From contig JAEYWD010000092.1 in assembly GCA_023429135.1 (NCBI GenBank), positions 13,771 to 77,770 of the forward strand: a stretch of DNA of 64,000 nt. The letters run 5' to 3'. Position numbers and translations under genes: made by a program. The first letter of the stretch is position 1; the number at the start of each line of letters is the position of its first letter. The notes beneath the pieces were generated by a model. The model was not told the DNA's origin. It saw only the letters and a program-made list of their open reading frames with translations, and did not search any database. Origin of the DNA: Bacteroidota bacterium (GTDB lineage: Bacteria; Bacteroidota; Bacteroidia; Bacteroidales; JAAUTT01). Positions 27,420 through 35,582 of the stretch are shown piece by piece.

Positions 27420-27664
27420 ATTTTTGCTTTTTATTTAAACTATATATCCAAGTATTTTTATTCTAAAAGGTTTGGAGATTCAGAAAAAATCTCATAAACA
27501 AACATTATAATTTTTATTTATAAGTATTTAAGTTTTTCTGATATGAAATTGTAACGAGCCACCTTTCTATTTGCAAAGTTCGTTAGTGTTACTCTAAAAA
27601 ATATTACATAAATTTTGGATAATATTACATTATTCACACTTGAAAGGTAGTAAGGGGAAGCTTT

Positions 27665-28855
27665 TCAGGAAAATCGGAGCGATTTCCGGTAGATAAGGTA
27701 AAGATAAACTGTTATTGCAGTATAGGCGATTGTATTTACCAACGCCGACCCGTTTAATCCCCAGAAGGGTATCAGTAGAAACGAAAAAACTGCAGTTATA
27801 ACAAAGCAGATGGCCGAGCCAATAGCATTGATGTAATGTTTTCCCTGTCCCGAAAAATAAGGAGCAATTACAGTGCCTGCACTTAAAAATAGAATACCGG
27901 GAGCAAGAATGGCTATGATGGTTTTAATGTTTGGAAAACTTTGGCCAAAAATGGTTAGGATGAATGAAGAAGGCAAAAGCAACAAAATTATAAGTCCTGC
28001 AAATGTAAATACTACACTAACTACAACCGAGCGTTTGGTAATAGCCGTCCTTTTTTGAAATGAATCGGTGTTTGAATAATACGAATATTCAACAGTGGCA
28101 ATTCCTTTGCTGAAAATCCGCAGGCTCTCGGTAAGCTGAACAGCCAGAGAAAACTCTCCAAGAGCAGCCATTCCAAGCCATTTGTTTATTACAAAGTAAT
28201 TAAGACGGTAGGAGAGGAGTTGCAGCACATTTCCTGTTTCGGAAAAAAAACCGTATTTAAGAATGGATATAAAAGTTTGACGCTTGTTTTCGGTACGACC
28301 ATTCGATTCTTTAAATACAGTTCCTGAGCTGGCAGCCAGCGCCATAAAATAACCCACCCCGCTGGCAATTATATAATGGCTTACAGTAATTTTTTCAAGG
28401 TGGAAGGCAAATAAGGCAAAAATACCTCCTTGCATCAATACCTGAAAAACATTGATAATGTTGTAAGTTTCGACCTTTTCTTTACCCAGCAAAATGGATA
28501 AATTATTAAAATTTAAAGAACTGATTATAGACACAAGGAAAAAAGCGGGAAGATATTCTATATCGAACGGTTTCAGAAGTATGTAAGCTGGAATTAATAA
28601 ACAATGTACTAGTATGGTTCCTGAATAGGAAATCAGGATGAGTGATGGCAAATTACTTCGTGGGGTTAAATAAACAAGAGCACTACCACCAAAAAAACTG
28701 CACAACTGCTGATTCAAAGTGATGCCTAATACAAACATGCTGGCGAACCCCAGCCCCTCAGCCCCGAGAAAATGCGAACTTAACAGAACAATGGCCAGGT
28801 TCAGAAAAGCAGTTAAATATCTGCTCGAAATGGTAAGTAAATAATTCCTGATCAT
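27665..28855 (-). CDS. Polysaccharide flippase (MOP/Wzx-like)
   Basis: A 396-aa polytopic membrane protein with about 11-12 hydrophobic segments and an N-terminal RNYLLTISSRYLTAFLNLAI start followed by GAEGLGFASMFVLG, the usual start of the polysaccharide-transporter (MOP) superfamily. It is slightly shorter than most Wzx flippases (about 400-480 aa) but ends cleanly with YLIYRKSLRFS. Probably moves an undecaprenyl-linked glycan across the inner membrane. No glycan assembly genes are directly adjacent; a GNAT/deacetylase pair is 6 kb downstream. Confidence 0.85.
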   Translation of the reverse strand: MIRNYLLTISSRYLTAFLNLAIVLLSSHFLGAEGLGFASMFVLGITLNQQLCSFFGGSALVYLTPRSNLPSLILISYSGTILVHCLLIPAYILLKPFDIEYLPAFFLVSIISSLNFNNLSILLGKEKVETYNIINVFQVLMQGGIFALFAFHLEKITVSHYIIASGVGYFMALAASSGTVFKESNGRTENKRQTFISILKYGFFSETGNVLQLLSYRLNYFVINKWLGMAALGEFSLAVQLTESLRIFSKGIATVEYSYYSNTDSFQKRTAITKRSVVVSVVFTFAGLIILLLLPSSFILTIFGQSFPNIKTIIAILAPGILFLSAGTVIAPYFSGQGKHYINAIGSAICFVITAVFSFLLIPFWGLNGSALVNTIAYTAITVYLYLIYRKSLRFS

Positions 28856-28941
28856 GCCTGTATTTGTTTAGGAACTAATTCATCATAATAAGCGGGCCAT
28901 GTCTCTTTAAGATAGGGCTCATGTATAGTTTTTGTTTGCTA

Positions 28942-28949
28942 CAAATATA
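28942..28949 (-). promoter_or_regulatory. -7 box for the flippase gene (minus strand)
   Basis: Minus-strand reading TATATTTG matches TAnnTTTG; it lies 86 nt before the flippase ATG at 28855. Confidence 0.4.
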
Positions 28950-28977
28950 GATTTTATTAATTCATTTGATATGGACA

Positions 28978-29013
28978 AAACAAAAACTGCCAGCTCTTTC
29001 GAAACTGGCAGTT
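28978..29013 (-). terminator. Rho-independent terminator of the 29035 gene
   Basis: A perfect 9-bp stem AACTGCCAG (28985-28993) with CTGGCAGTT (29005-29013) and an 11-nt loop. On the minus strand it is followed by TTTTGTTTTG, and it lies 21 nt after the stop at 29035. Confidence 0.9.
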
Positions 29014-29034
29014 GAAATATTAATTATCAAATTA

Positions 29035-31317
29035 TCAGAATCGTACGCCAATACCCGGACTAAGCATCAGGAAAGGAATTTTGTCCTGGAATTTATACCC
29101 AAAGCCAAAATGAATAGGCATATTAAATATTCTTCCAGGTTTTATGGGATATAAACTGCCAAGTACCACAGCAGCAAGGTCTCGTTTTGCACTTTCGTTG
29201 AAGTTAAAAGTATTTATGGCTAAAAATCCTGCACCAATACGGTAGGGCTTCATTTTACCGACTTTTTCTGCATCGGGGAAGCTAAACTGAGCAATGAGTG
29301 CAAGGCTGATACCGCCTATGTTGTCGGTAAAAGCTGCTTTTTTGGGTTCTGTAGGTTTTGCCTGAGAAAATTCGGGTTGTGGACCATTATTTGGATCCCA
29401 GCTTTTTATTGCTTGAACATAAGCGTTGTAAGCATCATTGTATTTAGTCAGGTTTTCTTCGTAAGTATTCCAATTGTCTTTTTCTGTTTTTGTTTTACCC
29501 AAATTTTGGATCATCAAACCTGCCGGGAAGGAAACATCTATATCGAAAATAACCGGGCGTTGCAGTACAATTTCAACCTGTTTTTCGTAACCCGATTCCC
29601 CGTATTTGTCGTCCTGGTTTTTGAAAGTCATTTGAACTTTCGAAAAATCCTCGAGATTGTAGGTTTTGTTGCCTATCATACTGTTGAGACTTATCGGAGA
29701 GGATATACAGGATTTATCCTTGTAATAAATATTCCGTGGTGAATTCTCGCCGGGGCAAACCAGAATGTTTTTAATAGATTTCATTTCAATAAGTTCTCCT
29801 TTGCGGCCTATTAGTCTTACGTCGATATCGAAATACTGTTTTCCGTAAAGTTTTTCACCACCATCAATTTTGCTATTATCGAAGTTGATGGTTATATCTT
29901 TAATTGTGCTTCTCTGAATTACAGAAGGAGACATGTTGGCCAGCACTCTGCTGCCGGTTCCAAAATTAAGGCTTACATAATCCAGTTTGCGGGGTACCTG
30001 GTATTCTCTTACATTTAAAGCGATGCCTGTGGTGTTAACGCTATTATATAATAAAATGCGTTTTTTGGTGATATTCAATGGAATTTTAAGTTTGAAGAAA
30101 CTAATGTTTTCGCTTCTTATAACTGTATCGGAGGTGATATCCAAAACATCTTCCCAATGAAAACGGGCTTTGTGCAAACCTTCTCCTTCAATTTTCACAT
30201 TGATGGTTTCTCCGGGGTAAACAGTAAGGCCAGAAGTCCAATCGCCACCTTCGTGTAACACCATAACCGAACTTATCGAAGTTTTAGGGGTAATGTCGCA
30301 ATTAGTTACAAAACGGGGGACATCACCATCTTTAATATACAGGTAACCTGCAGTTTTGCGGTGAAAATTAAACGGACGGATTATACACAGCATTTTGTCG
30401 TTTGTAAGACTGCTTTTGGTGAAAAGTTCTGCTATTAAGGCACCACCAGGCTGTTCCTGGTTTTCAAGACGATAAGTTTTGCCAACCGTTAAGTAACGAC
30501 CATTATCCATTTGTATCTCAACACCATTCAACCGGGTGGTTTCGTCAAAAGTAATTTCCGGTTTGTCGGGATTCATGAAAATTAGTCGTGATGTTTTAAT
30601 CCTGAACAATTGAACAGCAGGGGGAACATCGTAAATAATTTTTTTGTCGGGAGTAATGTATGGAACAAATGTTTTCAGTTTTATTTTTACTTCCTTGTTG
30701 TTATCGCTAACCGGAATAAGATGTGCAATTAATTTACCACCTTCTTCGGCGACTCTGTAATTTATATCCTGCGATTTGTTCCATTCGTTAGTTAACCGAA
30801 GATTACGGAGGTTGTTTGTGGTAAGTTCAAATACCTTTTCTTCACCAATAAACAAATCATCGGATGTGGGACCGAATGATAAGGAGGTTTGGGTAAACGG
30901 TAATAATTTAACTTCCTGGATAACTGGTTTCGAGAAAGTATCAATTTTTGCTGAGAAAGTAAAATTAAGGAATGCACTTTTGAACAGATTCACAAATTTG
31001 AGCCTTAAACGGAAATATTCGTTATTTACCAGCACAAATGAATCGAGCCTTTCGTAATCGGCGACTCCGAGTAACTGTATGCTTTTAATTTTGTCTTTAT
31101 CAACCGGATAAAGGTTCAGTTCGCAAATTTCATCTTCTTTACGGAAACTGAAATAGAACTTGGACTCACCATTTTGAGTTATGGTGTCGCGAGATAAACT
31201 ATAACGGCCAGTATCAATTTTAATGGCCAAATCGCGGATAAATTTTCTATCGTCAACTTGCGAGTATGCTAATGCGGTTAAGTTAACGAAAATCAGCAAC
31301 ACTAAGATCTTCTTCAT
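29035..31317 (-). CDS. Large exported envelope protein of unknown function
   Basis: A 760-aa exported protein (signal peptide about 1-20, ALAYSQ). The bulk looks like a series of beta-sandwich modules (for example FNFHRKTAGYLYIKDGDVP, YPGETINVKIEGEG). The last 130 residues (about 630-760) contain strand-like, glycine-rich tracts (ISLALIAQFSFPD, YRIGAGFLAINTF, IHFGFGYKFQDK, LMLSPGIGVRF) ending in Phe, suggesting a small terminal outer-membrane barrel. No catalytic motif was found. A PKPTEP-like proline-rich tract (about 650) may be a hinge. Monocistronic with a strong terminator. Confidence 0.65.
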   Translation of the reverse strand: MKKILVLLIFVNLTALAYSQVDDRKFIRDLAIKIDTGRYSLSRDTITQNGESKFYFSFRKEDEICELNLYPVDKDKIKSIQLLGVADYERLDSFVLVNNEYFRLRLKFVNLFKSAFLNFTFSAKIDTFSKPVIQEVKLLPFTQTSLSFGPTSDDLFIGEEKVFELTTNNLRNLRLTNEWNKSQDINYRVAEEGGKLIAHLIPVSDNNKEVKIKLKTFVPYITPDKKIIYDVPPAVQLFRIKTSRLIFMNPDKPEITFDETTRLNGVEIQMDNGRYLTVGKTYRLENQEQPGGALIAELFTKSSLTNDKMLCIIRPFNFHRKTAGYLYIKDGDVPRFVTNCDITPKTSISSVMVLHEGGDWTSGLTVYPGETINVKIEGEGLHKARFHWEDVLDITSDTVIRSENISFFKLKIPLNITKKRILLYNSVNTTGIALNVREYQVPRKLDYVSLNFGTGSRVLANMSPSVIQRSTIKDITINFDNSKIDGGEKLYGKQYFDIDVRLIGRKGELIEMKSIKNILVCPGENSPRNIYYKDKSCISSPISLNSMIGNKTYNLEDFSKVQMTFKNQDDKYGESGYEKQVEIVLQRPVIFDIDVSFPAGLMIQNLGKTKTEKDNWNTYEENLTKYNDAYNAYVQAIKSWDPNNGPQPEFSQAKPTEPKKAAFTDNIGGISLALIAQFSFPDAEKVGKMKPYRIGAGFLAINTFNFNESAKRDLAAVVLGSLYPIKPGRIFNMPIHFGFGYKFQDKIPFLMLSPGIGVRF

Positions 31318-31421
31318 CGTTTCGTTGATTTGTTAAGTGGGTAAAGTTAATATTTGTACATTTTTGTGCGAATGCCTGGAAGAAATATTTATTAGTTTCC
31401 ACAAAGTCTGATTTATTGTCC

Positions 31422-31453
31422 TTGTTGATATTTAGGTTAATTTACTATCTTTA
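31422..31453 (+). promoter_or_regulatory. Probable promoter of the hydrogenase-like/PP2C operon
   Basis: TTG at 31422-31424 is followed after 21 nt by TATCTTTA (31446-31453), a 7-of-8 match to TAnnTTTG, 16 nt before the ATG at 31470. Confidence 0.5.
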
Positions 31454-31469
31454 AGCAAATAACAGCAGC

Positions 31470-33341
31470 ATGAACTTAATCGAAATATTGAACCAGAAAT
31501 GTGTAAAATGTTACGCATGTGTAAGAGTTTGTCCGGTTAAGGCGGTTAAAATGGATTTAACGGACGATTATCCAAAAATATTGCATAATCGTTGTATCGG
31601 TTGTGGGAGTTGTGTGACGGTGTGCGGGCCGGAAGCCGTTGTTTACTTTAATTCGAAGGAAGAAACAAAAAAAATACTTCGTTCGGGCGATAAAGTAGCT
31701 GCCATTGTTGGTCCAAGTATCTCGGGCGAATTTTCGGATATAACTGATTACCGTAAGTTTGTGGAAATGATTCGCGCTCTAGGGTTTCATTATGTGAACG
31801 AGGCTTCGTTCGGAGTCGATCTGGTAGCGCAAAAGTATGCCGAGTTATTCAATAATAATAAAGGTAAATTCTATTTTACAGCCAATTGTCCGGCGCTTGT
31901 TTTTTATCTCGAAAAATATTACCCCGAGCTGTTGCCTAATCTTGCTCCCATAGTTACACCCATGATTGCAACTGCAAAAGTGGTTCATCGGAAATATGGC
32001 GCCGATACCCGAATTGTTTATATTGGTCCATGTATCGCCAATAAAAAGGAGGCGTTGAGGTATAATGACGATGCACACATAGATGCTGTTATTACTTTCC
32101 AGGAGTTAAGGTCTCTGTTTAAAGAGTTTGGCATTACCGAAGGTAAACATGAGTATGGCGATTTCGACAGTCCTCATGGGAAAAAGGGTTCTTTATATCC
32201 AATCAGCAGCGGTTTTTTACAGGCTGCAAATATAAGTGAGGATTTACTCTCGGGTGTTGTTTATACAGCCGAAGGCAGAAGTTCTATGGTAAAGGCGGTA
32301 AAGGAATTTGCCGACCATCCGCAGGTAATTAACCGACACTTCAATGTTTTTTATGACCATGGATGTATAATGGGACCAGGAACATCCAGAGGCGGGGACA
32401 GGTTCTTGAGACGAACTCTCGTGGTAAATTATGCCAATAAACGGTTGAATAATTTCAATCGCCGCGAATGGGACAGGGAAATCAGGCATTATACCCAACT
32501 CGATCTTTCTACAACCTTTGTTGCCGACGATCAACGTATTGTGCAACCGTCGAAGGAAAAAATACGCGAGATAATGAAGGAGATGGATAAACACGATTAT
32601 AGCGATAATCAGGGATGCGGTGCATGCGGATACAATTCCTGCTACGATTTTGCTACCAATGTAGCCAAAGGACTTACAACAACAGAGATGTGCATTACTC
32701 ACGCCGTTCGCAGTCGACAAAACTCCATTCAGCATTTACAACAAATAAACGAACAACTTGAACAAACAAAAGACGCCTTGCGCGAATCGGAAATAGCAGC
32801 TCGCCGAGAGCATCAGCTTGCCAAACAGGCTTTCACAACCATGGAAACCATGCTTCAGAAACTTCCCTCAAGTTTGGTAATTGTAGATCAAAATTTGCAT
32901 ATTCTTCAGACCAATCAGAGCTTTATTAAATTTCTCGGGTCAGAAGCTGCTGAAATAAATGAGGTAATTCCAGGTTTAACCGGAGCCGATATTAAAACTC
33001 TGCTTCCATTCCCGATTCACAACCTTTTTTCCTTTGTACTGCAGAATGGTGAGGATATTCAGAAACGAGACATTCATTACAACGATCAGCTTTATAATGT
33101 TTCAGTTTTTTCTATTCAGAAAGGGGCTGTTGTAGGTGCCGTAATTGCCGATATTCACTCACCTGAGGTTAAGAAAGAAGAATTACTGAATCGGATCGAC
33201 GAAGTTGTGGGTAAAAATCTTGAAATGGTACAGAAAATAGGTTTTCTGCTGGGCGAAACGGCAGCCGATACGGAGCAAATGCTGAACGCAATTTCGGATA
33301 TGCTTAAGGGAAACGACTCCCGGAATAAACACCAATACTAA
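31470..33341 (+). CDS. Degenerate [FeFe]-hydrogenase-like Fe-S/PAS sensor protein
   Basis: A 623-aa cytoplasmic protein. N-terminal two 4Fe-4S ferredoxin motifs: C11, C14, C17, C21 and C42, C45, C48, C52. Residues about 75-345 match the hydrogenase large-subunit C-terminal fold with H-cluster-type loops: FTANCP (C140), IGPCIANKKE (C188) and YDHGCIMGPG (C299). An additional four-cysteine motif follows (C383, C386, C391, C408, QGCGACGYNSC), then a coiled linker (about 425-460) and a PAS domain (about 460-565). The plan matches 'sensory' [FeFe]-hydrogenases (group C type). The neighbour, 5 nt downstream, is a PP2C/SpoIIE phosphatase. Compared with classical hydrogenases, L1 lacks the proton-transfer Cys (TSCCP becomes TANCP) and L3 lacks the upstream Cys (Tyr/Asp in its place), so catalytic H2 chemistry is doubtful and a redox- or H2-sensing role is more likely (inference). 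Confidence 0.85.
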   Translation: MNLIEILNQKCVKCYACVRVCPVKAVKMDLTDDYPKILHNRCIGCGSCVTVCGPEAVVYFNSKEETKKILRSGDKVAAIVGPSISGEFSDITDYRKFVEMIRALGFHYVNEASFGVDLVAQKYAELFNNNKGKFYFTANCPALVFYLEKYYPELLPNLAPIVTPMIATAKVVHRKYGADTRIVYIGPCIANKKEALRYNDDAHIDAVITFQELRSLFKEFGITEGKHEYGDFDSPHGKKGSLYPISSGFLQAANISEDLLSGVVYTAEGRSSMVKAVKEFADHPQVINRHFNVFYDHGCIMGPGTSRGGDRFLRRTLVVNYANKRLNNFNRREWDREIRHYTQLDLSTTFVADDQRIVQPSKEKIREIMKEMDKHDYSDNQGCGACGYNSCYDFATNVAKGLTTTEMCITHAVRSRQNSIQHLQQINEQLEQTKDALRESEIAARREHQLAKQAFTTMETMLQKLPSSLVIVDQNLHILQTNQSFIKFLGSEAAEINEVIPGLTGADIKTLLPFPIHNLFSFVLQNGEDIQKRDIHYNDQLYNVSVFSIQKGAVVGAVIADIHSPEVKKEELLNRIDEVVGKNLEMVQKIGFLLGETAADTEQMLNAISDMLKGNDSRNKHQY

Positions 33342-33346
33342 TTCCG

Positions 33347-34552
33347 ATGATGGCATTGGACAATGAAATAACTCCGGGGTTTTACATTGAGGTAGCCTGT
33401 CAGCAACGGAACCATAACGGAGAGAGGATTTGCGGCGATGTTTTTTTATCGAAACGCATCCCGGAAGAAAAAAGAGTAATTGCTATTTTGTCCGATGGGA
33501 TGGGGCATGGTGTTAAAGCGAATATTCTTGCAACGCTCACATCCACTATGGCTATGAGGTTTACCATCGAACACGAAGACCCCAATACCATTGCCGAAAT
33601 CATTATGAACACTCTTCCGGTTTGCAGCGAACGCAACCTGAGTTATTCAACCTTTACAATTGTGAATATAGAGTACGACGGGGCTACTCAGGTTCTGGAA
33701 TATGGCAATCCTGAGTGTCTTATTTTTCGGGGGAGTCAGGTATTTGAGCCCGAGTGGCAGTGCATTATTCTCACCGGTAGTAAAAATGCCGGAAAGGAAA
33801 TCAGGATGTGTACTTTTAAGTCGCAACGGGAGGATCGTATTATTTTTTTCAGCGACGGCGTTTTTCAGTCAGGAACTGGTACGGTCAAATTTCCAACGGG
33901 ATGGGGATTGGAAAATATTATTAGCCAGATAGTCAAAATCCTGAATGCCGATTCGTCAATTTCTGCTAAAAAGTTAGCAGGAAAGATTGTGAAACACGCT
34001 TTCCAGAATGATAATTATTCGGCAATGGACGATATTTCGTGCGCAACCGTTTATCTGCGGCATCCGCGTCGGTTGCTTGTATGCAGCGGTCCACCTTATG
34101 AAGAGTTTAGCGATGCCGATATGGCCAATATTGTCAGGGATTTCAACGGCCAAAAAATTATTTGTGGTGCTACCACCTCCGATATTGTCGCCAATCAGCT
34201 TGGAATTAAAATAATTGAAGGTCAGGAGTTTGAAGACCCAGATTTACCTCCTGTGTCGTTCATGAAAGGTATCGACCTGGTAACCGAAGGAATATTAACA
34301 CTGAGCAAAGTGAGTAATATTTTGAAGGAGTACACAACCACTATTCCTGCCGGAAAGGGACCTGCTCATCAGGTTGTAAATATGCTGCTCGATTCGGACG
34401 AAATTCATTTTCTCGTTGGCACAAGGATTAATCCCGCTCACCACGACCCGAAAATTCCCCGCGAACTGGAAATACGTCGCACCGTAATTCGCCGCATTGC
34501 CCGCGTTTTGGAAGAGAAGTTTATGAAAGAGGTGTACGTGAAGATTATGTAG
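33347..34552 (+). CDS. PP2C/SpoIIE-type serine phosphatase with C-terminal extension
   Basis: A 401-aa cytoplasmic protein. Residues about 15-240 are a SpoIIE-type PP2C domain: metal-binding Asp in ICGDVF (D31), the ILSDGMGHG motif (D50), a later FFSDGVF and the closing MDDISCATVYL. Residues about 245-400 form an extra domain (RRLLVCSGPPYEEFSD, GQKIICGATTSDIVANQLG) also seen in phosphatases next to hydrogenase-like sensors. It starts 5 nt after the Fe-S/PAS protein. It probably dephosphorylates an anti-sigma-factor-antagonist or similar partner under control of the sensor; no partner kinase or STAS protein was found in the window. Confidence 0.88.
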   Translation: MMALDNEITPGFYIEVACQQRNHNGERICGDVFLSKRIPEEKRVIAILSDGMGHGVKANILATLTSTMAMRFTIEHEDPNTIAEIIMNTLPVCSERNLSYSTFTIVNIEYDGATQVLEYGNPECLIFRGSQVFEPEWQCIILTGSKNAGKEIRMCTFKSQREDRIIFFSDGVFQSGTGTVKFPTGWGLENIISQIVKILNADSSISAKKLAGKIVKHAFQNDNYSAMDDISCATVYLRHPRRLLVCSGPPYEEFSDADMANIVRDFNGQKIICGATTSDIVANQLGIKIIEGQEFEDPDLPPVSFMKGIDLVTEGILTLSKVSNILKEYTTTIPAGKGPAHQVVNMLLDSDEIHFLVGTRINPAHHDPKIPRELEIRRTVIRRIARVLEEKFMKEVYVKIM

Positions 34553-34626
34553 TTGGAAGTATGGAGTCCTGATAGCTATAGGGAGAAGGATGAAGGATGA
34601 AGAGGAAACTAGGAGGTATGGTACAG

Positions 34627-35502
34627 TTAAAGGCGGAACCCTAAAACAGTTTTAAGCTGGTAGTAATAAGATGATTTACCACCGAATCCCTTAAAAAACC
34701 GGGCTACACCTTCAATGTTGGAGCCTTCGAAGTCGAGCAAATAGCCACTTGAGGCGTATTTTTTCATTATGTGATCCATAATCAGAAACATAGCCGAAAA
34801 CCTTTTCCCATTCGCGGTATTAAAGCCACCTAAATAGAGGATCTGAAAATTCCATTCGAGAAAGCAGGCAGCAGCCACTATTTCACCCCGGACATCCGAG
34901 ACTTTGTATATCCTTGTAATTTCACGCTTGTTACATTCTGATAAAAGTTGTCCGAAAGTGTCGAGCTGTTCTTTATTTACACCTAATAGCCATGTCTCAC
35001 TTAAAGTTAGGAATTCCTGACAGGTGCAATCGGATAATTTTAAACTGGCGTCGGAAGCTTTTTTGATGTTACGTCTGGTGTTTTCACTTAAATCTTTCTC
35101 CAGTTCAGAAAAAGCAGGTGTTAAGTCGATTGTGTAATTCACACGTCCTTTCAGATATTTTTTTTTCTCCAGCCCTAAGGCATCACGAACCTGAATGTTT
35201 ATGTAAGGAAAGTTCTGGAATATTTTGTCGTAAAATTTTCCTGCAACGGTATTTTTAACTCCAATACCTGTGATTCCGATCTTTTGGCAATATAATGGCT
35301 GGATAAGATATGGAATGCCCCATTTTCTTTTTACAGGTAAAGGCATTAGATTTTTATAATCCTCATAAATAAGGGCTTCCCATTCAGGAGAAATTATGTC
35401 CAGATACCACGAAAGGAGGTAAACATATGGGTTGTCCGATTCTGAGATCACCTCGTCCCACTTTGTTTTATTAATTTGATGATTTTTAAGCCGCTTAATC
35501 AT
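34627..35502 (-). CDS. GNAT/FemAB-like acyltransferase family protein
   Basis: A 291-aa cytoplasmic protein. The middle and C-terminal half has an acetyltransferase_6/FemAB-like core: block SENTRRNIKKASDASLKL, then VRGEIVAAACFLEWNFQILY, GGFNTANGKRFSAMFLIMDH and DFEGSNIEGVARFFKGFGGK, the last resembling the 'FK.GFG' end motif of such enzymes. Related proteins act in exopolysaccharide or cell-wall modification. Follows the deacetylase gene by 80 nt on the same strand; acceptor unknown. Confidence 0.75.
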   Translation of the reverse strand: MIKRLKNHQINKTKWDEVISESDNPYVYLLSWYLDIISPEWEALIYEDYKNLMPLPVKRKWGIPYLIQPLYCQKIGITGIGVKNTVAGKFYDKIFQNFPYINIQVRDALGLEKKKYLKGRVNYTIDLTPAFSELEKDLSENTRRNIKKASDASLKLSDCTCQEFLTLSETWLLGVNKEQLDTFGQLLSECNKREITRIYKVSDVRGEIVAAACFLEWNFQILYLGGFNTANGKRFSAMFLIMDHIMKKYASSGYLLDFEGSNIEGVARFFKGFGGKSSYYYQLKTVLGFRL

Positions 35503-35582
35503 AAGCTAAAAATAGCAAAAGCTTACGATAAATTGTTTTTTTGGTAAATCAAACCTTTTATTAGTTTGGTCCTAACTCACAT

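Noticed and set aside
27596..27636. Two copies of AATATTACAT separated by about one turn, upstream of the lmo0937/YtxH genes
   Set aside because: AT-rich sequence with only 10-bp identity; likely chance.
32244..32735. 163-codon minus-strand frame within the hydrogenase-like gene
   Set aside because: Antisense shadow of a gene with several conserved cysteine motifs.
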